Assembly (NCBI GenBank): GCA_017940955.1
Contig: JAGAXP010000096.1
Coordinates: 1-19,875, forward strand
Source of the DNA: Oribacterium sp.
GTDB taxonomy: Bacteria > Bacillota_A > Clostridia > Lachnospirales > Lachnospiraceae
Direction of reading: 5' to 3'
Length of the DNA: 19,875 nucleotides
Positions 14,983 through 19,875 of this stretch are shown here, piece after piece (position 1 is the first letter of the stretch; each line of letters begins with the position of its first letter). Under the pieces are notes generated by a model that was not told the origin of the DNA, did not search any database, and saw nothing but the letters and a program-made list of their open reading frames with translations. The position numbers and the translations under genes are program-made.

Positions 14983-15933
14983 ATGAATAAACCTGTTATT
15001 ACAAAAGAAAAAGAACTAAGAGATATTCATTCAACTCACCCGATGTTGGAGCACTGCGAACTCTGCCCGAGAAAGTGCGGAGCGGAAAGAAACACCGGAA
15101 AAACCGGTGTCTGCGGAGTTTCATCAGATATATATGTTGCAAGAGCGGCACTTCATTTCTGGGAGGAGCCTTGCATCTCAGGAACCAAAGGCTCAGGCAC
15201 GATATTCTTTTCGGGCTGTACGCTTAAATGCGTCTTCTGCCAGAACTATGAGCTGAGCCATGGTGAGAACGGCAAAAGAGTAAGCATTGGTCGCCTTTCG
15301 GAAATCTTTCTGGAGCTTGAAGAAAAAGGCGCCAACAACATTAACCTGGTAACTCCGGATCATTACATTCCGGAAATCAGGGAAGCCATGATTTCCGCAA
15401 GAGATCAGGGACTTAAAATCCCTTACGTGATAAACTGCTCCGGTTACGAGACAAAAGAGCTTATCAATATGCTGGACGGTCTCGCCGATATTTACCTTGA
15501 CGATTTCAAGTATATGGACTCTGAAAAAGCAAAGAAGTATTCCGGCGCCGGGGATTATCCCGAAAGAGCGAAAGAAAGCCTTGCCGAGATGGTGAGACAG
15601 TGCCCGGAACCGGCATTTGACGATAGCGGCATCATGCAAAAAGGCGTAATAGTCCGACACCTCCTGATGCCCGGAATGGTAAAAAACGGAAAGGCTGTAG
15701 TGGACTATGTTTACGACACCTACGGTGACAATGTTTACCTTAGCCTCATGCACCAGTTCACTCCCTTCGAACGCCTGGAAAAATATCCCGAGATAAACAG
15801 AAAAGTAACCCACCGTGAATATGAACGTCTCATAAATTATGCCATGGAAAAAGGCGTGACCCGCGCCTTCATACAGGATGGAAGCGTTGCAAAGGATAGC
15901 TTCATCCCTGACTGGAACGGGGAAGGAGTGTGA
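14983..15933 (+). CDS. Radical SAM protein, PflX / PFL-activase-like (COG1313 type)
   Basis: 316 residues. An N-terminal Cys cluster, C-E-L-C-P-R-K-C (25-32) with C44, precedes the radical SAM motif C79-x3-C83-x2-C86 in S-G-C-T-L-K-C-V-F-C. The Cys86 region runs straight into Q-N-Y-E, and N-L-V-T-P-D-H-Y-I-P follows, as in the PflX-like proteins often labelled pyruvate formate-lyase activating enzyme homologs. The CX3CX2C cysteines ligate the 4Fe-4S cluster that cleaves S-adenosylmethionine; the upstream cysteines could hold a second cluster or zinc. The protein lacks a neighbouring glycyl-radical enzyme, so its target is unknown. No clear Shine-Dalgarno precedes the ATG (only GTGG ~10 bases upstream), so the start is less sure than the family. 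The gene is bracketed by two REP-like palindromes. Confidence 0.82.
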   Translation: MNKPVITKEKELRDIHSTHPMLEHCELCPRKCGAERNTGKTGVCGVSSDIYVARAALHFWEEPCISGTKGSGTIFFSGCTLKCVFCQNYELSHGENGKRVSIGRLSEIFLELEEKGANNINLVTPDHYIPEIREAMISARDQGLKIPYVINCSGYETKELINMLDGLADIYLDDFKYMDSEKAKKYSGAGDYPERAKESLAEMVRQCPEPAFDDSGIMQKGVIVRHLLMPGMVKNGKAVVDYVYDTYGDNVYLSLMHQFTPFERLEKYPEINRKVTHREYERLINYAMEKGVTRAFIQDGSVAKDSFIPDWNGEGV

Positions 15934-15944
15934 CAGATATGCCG

Positions 15945-15996
15945 TAAAACCACAGGGGACGGTTCTCACCGGCGGGAACCGTCCCCGGCGGTTTTA
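15945..15996. repeat. REP-like palindrome, copy B
   Basis: Imperfect palindrome centred at about 15970, with the core GGGGACGGTTCTC opposite GGGAACCGTCCCC. Outer arms TAAAACC and GGTTTTA pair with two mismatches between them and the core. The core is shared with copy A, while the flanking bases and loop differ. It starts 12 bases after the radical SAM stop and runs into T-rich sequence (GGTTTTAG, then GGGTTTT), so it may also end that transcript. Confidence 0.75.
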
Positions 15997-16079
15997 GCTG
16001 GGTTTTAATGACCTTCGATTCCGGCTATTATGGTTCGACTATACCGATGCATATTGTCATACAATCTTGCGATAAGCTC

Positions 16080-16108
16080 TTGAAATTGCCGACAAAGTGA
16101 TTTAGAAT
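16080..16108 (+). promoter_or_regulatory. Candidate sigma-A promoter of the isomerase gene
   Basis: TTGAAA at 16080-16085 and TAGAAT at 16103-16108 are separated by 17 bases, the preferred spacing. They lie about 48 bases before the isomerase start, within the 222-bp intergenic region that also holds REP-like copy B. Confidence 0.5.
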
Positions 16109-16155
16109 GATTTTTAGTAAAACGGTTAACTTTTATGCAATTAAGGAGAAATATA

Positions 16156-16797
16156 ATGAGAATCGCGTTAATCAATGAGAACTCTCAGGCAGGAAAAAAT
16201 GCCATGATCTACAGCTCTCTCAAGAAAGTAGCAGACGAGAAGGGCTACACAGTAGACAACTATGGTATGTACAGTGCTGAAGACGAAGCACAGCTCACCT
16301 ATGTTCAGAACGGAATCCTTGCAGCTGTACTTCTCAACAGCGGTGCGGCAGATTTTGTCGTAACAGGCTGCGGAACAGGCGAGGGTGCAATGCTTGCACT
16401 TAACTCATTCCCGGGCGTTATCTGCGGACATGTAGAGGATCCTCTGGATGCATTTACATTCGCACAGATCAACGATGGTAATGCTGTTGCCCTTCCTTTC
16501 GCACTTAAGTTCGGCTGGGGCGGAGACCTGAACCTCGTTTACATTTTTGAGAAGCTCTTCTCACAGCCCTTCGGAGGCGGATACCCACCAGAGAGACGTG
16601 AGCCCGAGCAGAGAAACAAGAAGATCCTTGACGAAGTTCGCAGGCACACCCTGAGACAGGACCTCGTAGAAGTTTTGAAGGAACTCGATCCTGAGCTTGT
16701 AAAGGGAGCATTCCAGGGTGAGAAATTCAAGGAACTCTTCTTCGCAAACTGCAAGGATGAGAAAATCGCAGACTATATCAAAACACTTGTGAACTGA
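16156..16797 (+). CDS. RpiB/LacA/LacB-family sugar-phosphate isomerase, long variant
   Basis: 213 residues from ATG 16156, with AAGGAG at 16143-16148 seven bases upstream; a start at 16135 would put this site inside the coding region. Residues 1-~140 follow the RpiB fold. The conserved C-G-T-G loop is C72-G-T-G (T-G-C-G-T-G-E-G), placing the catalytic Cys at 72, and I-N-D-G-N-A-V-A-L (105-113) matches the H-N-D-x-N-V-L-A-L stretch of RpiB. Two usual histidines are replaced: the Asp-His after the first strand reads Asn-Glu-Asn, and the His of HNDxN is Ile105. A ~70-residue C-terminal extension, rich in charged residues, makes it longer than the ~150-residue RpiB. It is probably an isomerase of a different sugar phosphate than ribose 5-phosphate. 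It has its own promoter and appears monocistronic. Confidence 0.75.
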   Translation: MRIALINENSQAGKNAMIYSSLKKVADEKGYTVDNYGMYSAEDEAQLTYVQNGILAAVLLNSGAADFVVTGCGTGEGAMLALNSFPGVICGHVEDPLDAFTFAQINDGNAVALPFALKFGWGGDLNLVYIFEKLFSQPFGGGYPPERREPEQRNKKILDEVRRHTLRQDLVEVLKELDPELVKGAFQGEKFKELFFANCKDEKIADYIKTLVN

Positions 16798-16830
16798 GTT
16801 CAAAAAATATCTCAGCTTTACGAAAGAGCA

Positions 16831-17137
16831 GGTCAGAGCCGGAGGGCATCCATTTAAAGCCGTTAAGCTGAGTCGAGAAAAACCAAAATCGGACCCCTTA
16901 GAACTACTTGGATTCCATTTTCCTTAGCACCCTCGCCAAGTCAGATTTTTCATAAAGAAAATATCTGACATTGCTGCCCAAGATTTTTTAATCTTGGGAG
17001 CCGCGCGGCTTTGAGCGGTTCAAAAGAATCCGTCAGGATTCTTTCTTTACCGAGGGCCTAGTGGTTCTTAGGGGTCCGATTTTAGTTTTTTCCGACGAAG
17101 CGCCTCGGCTTTAAATGGATGCCCTCCGGCTCTAACC
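16831..17137. repeat. 307-bp long inverted-repeat element with internal hairpins (MITE-like or structured RNA)
   Basis: The 486-bp gap 16798-17283 has no credible gene and holds this element. Arms 16831-16911 and 17057-17137 align without gaps at about 68 of 81 positions, including a perfect 28-base block (16835-16862 with 17106-17133) and a perfect 14-base block (16885-16898 with 17070-17083). Between the arms lie three hairpins (16941-16968; 16977-16984 with 16991-16998; 17023-17031 with 17036-17044, loop GTCA) and a 12-base palindrome at 16999-17010. Folded, it would be a long stem closing a multibranch loop. Terminal inverted repeats and size suit a non-autonomous transposable element; the nested hairpins also suit a structured RNA. 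I saw no clear target-site duplication. Confidence 0.75.
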
Positions 17138-17180
17138 GAACCATTTGATTAAGTGAAATATATTTGTAAGTCCTGCTTCA

Positions 17181-17209
17181 TTGCATAGGTCTGTTCAGAC
17201 TTGTATAAT
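17181..17209 (+). promoter_or_regulatory. Candidate sigma-A promoter of the penicillin-binding protein gene
   Basis: TTGCAT at 17181-17186 and a perfect TATAAT at 17204-17209 are 17 bases apart. The predicted start near 17216 leaves a leader of about 68 bases, containing a small TTTAC/GTAAA hairpin. The promoter lies outside the inverted-repeat element. Confidence 0.6.
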
Positions 17210-17283
17210 TAAATTGTTTTACTTTGCGTAAAGCAGACAGATATACATATTTAAGATGCTCAGGCATTTCAGGCAGGAAATAA

Positions 17284-19875
17284 ATGACAAATTACACCAG
17301 ATACAATATAGATAAAACACTGGACGCGCTGGATGATACCAAAGGTAAGATAGGAAACCGTATCACTCACTTTTTTCAGATGAGCCTCCTTATCGGAGCA
17401 GTATTCGGCAGTATCATAGCCGCAGCCTTCGGCTTTGGTATGTTCAGAGGCGTTCTGGATTCTGCACCGGATCTTAAGACCATTCATGTGGGCCCCACAG
17501 CCTATGCCTCCAAGGTTTATGACACGGAGGGCAATGTTACCGCAACCCTTGTACAGGAGGGTTCGAACCGTGAAAGAGTAAAGTATGAGCAGCTTCCTCA
17601 GGATCTGATCAATGCTTTCGTTGCCATAGAGGATGAGCGTTTCTGGGAACATAACGGAATAGACATTAAATCCATACTCCGTGCCGTAAGAGGTGTTGTT
17701 TCCGACGATTCCTCAGCCGGCGGAGGTTCAACCATTACCCAGCAGCTTATCAAGAATAATGTTTTCGGCGGCGGTCTCAATGAGGGTGCCTTTGAAAAGT
17801 ATGTCCGTAAGTTCCAGGAGCAGTATCTGGCCCTCGAGCTTGAGAATCAGCCTAACATGACGAAGGAAGAGCTTAAGCAAAGCATTATCACCGAGTACCT
17901 GAACACCATAAACCTTGGTGCCAACACACTCGGAGTCAAGGTTGCTGCAAGACGTTACTTCAATAAAGAGGTTAATACTCTGACACTTTCCGAATGTGCC
18001 GTTATAGCCGCCATCACCAAGAATCCTTCGGGCCTTAACCCCATCACGCATCCAAAAGCTAATGCCGCAAGACGCGCCCAGGTCCTCTCAAACATGCTTG
18101 AGCAGGGCTATATTACAGAGGCACAGTATAATGAGGCAAAGGCGGATGATGTTTATGCCCGCATAAAGGACGTAGATACGCAGAAATCCGCACAGGTAGA
18201 GGAACCCTATTCATATTTTGTTGATGAGCTTACAGAGCAGGTTGTTCAGGAGCTGCAGGACAGACTTGGCTACACAAAGGAAGAGGCCACAGATCTTCTG
18301 TATTCCGGAGGACTGAGCATTTATTCCACTCAGGATCCGAGGCTTCAGAAGATAGTTGATGAGGAGGTCAATGATCCCGAAAACTATGATACCGCAAAGT
18401 ATTCCATCACCTGGCGATACACTGTAAAACATGAAGACGGTACGATAGTCAACTATTCGGAAAGAGACCTACTTCATTATATAAAAGAAGTAAGAGGCAT
18501 TTCCTTCAATGGCCTGTTTAAGTCTGAGGAGTCCGCAAAGAATTACATAAGTGAATATAAGGCAGAGCTTCTGACGGATACGGATGTAGAGCTTGGCGAA
18601 CGCTTTTTCACAACACTGGAGCCACAGGTGTCTTTTGTGCTGATGGATCCGCACACAGGTCAGGTGAAGGCTGTAAACGGAGGACGCGGAGAAAAGCTGT
18701 TCTCATTGTCACTTAACAGAGCCACCAACACCCTGAGACAGCCGGGATCCACCTTCAAGGTTATCTCCAGCTTTGCTCCGGCCATAGATCTTTACGGTGC
18801 CACACTCGCCACAAGTTTCTATGACGGTGAGTATACATTGGGCACAAAGACCTTCAAAAACTGGTACAGCAAGGGATTTCTGGGTTATCAGACCATAAGG
18901 GACGGAATCATTTACTCCCTGAATATCGTTGCGGTACGCTGCCTCATGGAGCAGCTGGACCCTCATAAGGGACGTCAGTATGCTGAGAGTCTGGGAATCA
19001 CCTCTCTCGTTGACGAGGATGAGAATCCGGCACTTGCTCTTGGTGGTATCACAAACGGTGTAACAAACCTCGAACTGACCCAGGCTTATGCGACCATAGC
19101 AAACGGAGGAAAGTTCAACAAAGCGAAGTTTTTCACCAGGATCATAGATCAGAACGGTAATGTCATCATCGATACAACTCTGGATGAACCGGTACAGGCT
19201 ATGAAAGCCACTACGGCCTTCCTTCTGACAGATGCCATGAGTCAGTCAATGCTTCCGAACAGAGCATTTTCAGGATCCATAAATGTAAACTCTACCTCTA
19301 CAAGAGCTCATTTTGACGGAATGAGTCTTGCAGGAAAATCCGGTACCACCACAAAGGATGTGGACATCTGGTTTGTTGGATTCTCACCTTATTTTATAGG
19401 TGGTGTCTGGGGAGGCTGTGACGAAAACCAGCCCCTCATTGACAATGCAAGCGGTGAGTACAACGGAGGCTCAGGTTTCCACAAAGACATCTGGCGAAAG
19501 ATCATGGAGAGAGTTCATGAAGGACTGCCGGATATCGGTTTCGAGCAGCCGGATGGCATCGTTCAGGAAAAGGTATGCCGTAAGTCAGGCATGCTTCCTT
19601 CCCGGGGCTGTTACAATGATTTCCGCGGCAGTGCCGTGATAACAGAGTACTTTGCCGAAGGCACAGTGCCAAAGGATAATTGCGAGCTTCATTCCAGAGG
19701 AGGCAGCATTAAGATTCCTGATGATGAGGATCGCGGTACTGATGATGGTTACGGCGGAAGATCCAGTACACCTACCCCTCAGCTGCCGATCATGTTTGAA
19801 ATTCCGGTAACTGTGGAAACACAGGCTGAGACCAGAGAGTTTGGACCGAGCGGTGGACCAAGTGGTGGTTCAGGC
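17284..19875 (+). CDS. Class A penicillin-binding protein (bifunctional transglycosylase/transpeptidase), 3' end cut by window
   Basis: 864 codons are present with no stop before the right edge. The start ATG 17284 follows CAGGAAATAA, a modest ribosome site. A short cytoplasmic N terminus leads to one membrane anchor (about 32-53). The GT51 transglycosylase domain shows E-D-E-R-F-W-E-H-N-G (116-125, catalytic Glu116) and G-G-S-T-I-T-Q-Q (147-154). An inserted linker of ~80 residues (about 360-440) precedes the transpeptidase domain, with active-site S489-T-F-K, S545-L-N and K685-S-G-T. The enzyme polymerises lipid II glycan strands and cross-links stem peptides outside the membrane; it is the probable beta-lactam target. 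After the transpeptidase come two Cys pairs' worth of residues (C765, C776, C800) and a low-complexity Gly/Ser/Pro/Thr tail that the window cuts. Such flexible tails are common in Gram-positive PBP1 proteins. Confidence 0.93.
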   Translation, partial: MTNYTRYNIDKTLDALDDTKGKIGNRITHFFQMSLLIGAVFGSIIAAAFGFGMFRGVLDSAPDLKTIHVGPTAYASKVYDTEGNVTATLVQEGSNRERVKYEQLPQDLINAFVAIEDERFWEHNGIDIKSILRAVRGVVSDDSSAGGGSTITQQLIKNNVFGGGLNEGAFEKYVRKFQEQYLALELENQPNMTKEELKQSIITEYLNTINLGANTLGVKVAARRYFNKEVNTLTLSECAVIAAITKNPSGLNPITHPKANAARRAQVLSNMLEQGYITEAQYNEAKADDVYARIKDVDTQKSAQVEEPYSYFVDELTEQVVQELQDRLGYTKEEATDLLYSGGLSIYSTQDPRLQKIVDEEVNDPENYDTAKYSITWRYTVKHEDGTIVNYSERDLLHYIKEVRGISFNGLFKSEESAKNYISEYKAELLTDTDVELGERFFTTLEPQVSFVLMDPHTGQVKAVNGGRGEKLFSLSLNRATNTLRQPGSTFKVISSFAPAIDLYGATLATSFYDGEYTLGTKTFKNWYSKGFLGYQTIRDGIIYSLNIVAVRCLMEQLDPHKGRQYAESLGITSLVDEDENPALALGGITNGVTNLELTQAYATIANGGKFNKAKFFTRIIDQNGNVIIDTTLDEPVQAMKATTAFLLTDAMSQSMLPNRAFSGSINVNSTSTRAHFDGMSLAGKSGTTTKDVDIWFVGFSPYFIGGVWGGCDENQPLIDNASGEYNGGSGFHKDIWRKIMERVHEGLPDIGFEQPDGIVQEKVCRKSGMLPSRGCYNDFRGSAVITEYFAEGTVPKDNCELHSRGGSIKIPDDEDRGTDDGYGGRSSTPTPQLPIMFEIPVTVETQAETREFGPSGGPSGGSG

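Noticed and set aside
15193..15969. 258-codon open frame on the minus strand
   Set aside because: It lies opposite the radical SAM gene, whose cysteine motifs are clear, and it would start inside the REP-like palindrome. It shows no motif of its own.
16798..17283. CRISPR array in the repeat-rich gap
   Set aside because: The repeats are inverted pairs, not direct repeats at regular spacing, and there is no cas gene.

Overview
The window reads as chromosome of a Gram-positive anaerobe of the Clostridia, most likely a Lachnospiraceae member (Butyrivibrio/Roseburia-like). This rests on strong AGGAG-type ribosome binding sites, a Firmicute-style class A penicillin-binding protein, a rhodanese-TtcA-like fusion, a PflX-type radical SAM protein and a long RpiB-like isomerase. 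The taxon is inferred from gene style, not from a marker gene. Every gene I can support is on the + strand.

Positions 1-13424 form an accessory block that looks biosynthetic. It opens with a hairpin-bearing segment (1-85) that may be the end of an insertion element. Next come four tandem paralogs of a fucosyltransferase-superfamily-like protein, the first lacking its N-terminal ~110 residues. They are followed by a membrane O-acyltransferase of the fucose-4-O-acetylase/NolL type, an asymmetric heterodimeric ABC exporter, and two paralogous stand-alone acyltransferases of the condensation/BAHD fold with an intact HxxxDG motif. Genes from the first paralog to the second ABC subunit are tightly packed (gaps of 1-48 bp, one ATGA overlap), so they are probably one operon. 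The two acyltransferases follow after gaps of about 110-130 bp. My reading is that the block assembles, acylates and exports a glycan or glycolipid. The parts resemble Nod-factor decoration (NodZ fucosyl transfer, NolL acetylation, ABC export), but there is no chain-initiating enzyme, sugar-nucleotide enzyme or carrier protein in the window. The product is unknown and the locus probably extends upstream.

Positions 13500-19875 look like ordinary chromosome: a rhodanese/TtcA-like sulfurtransferase, a PflX-type radical SAM protein bracketed by two REP-like palindromes, an RpiB/LacAB-family isomerase with altered active-site residues, and a class A penicillin-binding protein that runs off the right edge. 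Between the last two genes is a 486-bp non-coding stretch dominated by a ~307-bp inverted-repeat element containing several further hairpins. It is the most striking non-coding feature here.

All alignments and motif positions were made by eye. No database search, structure prediction or folding program was run.
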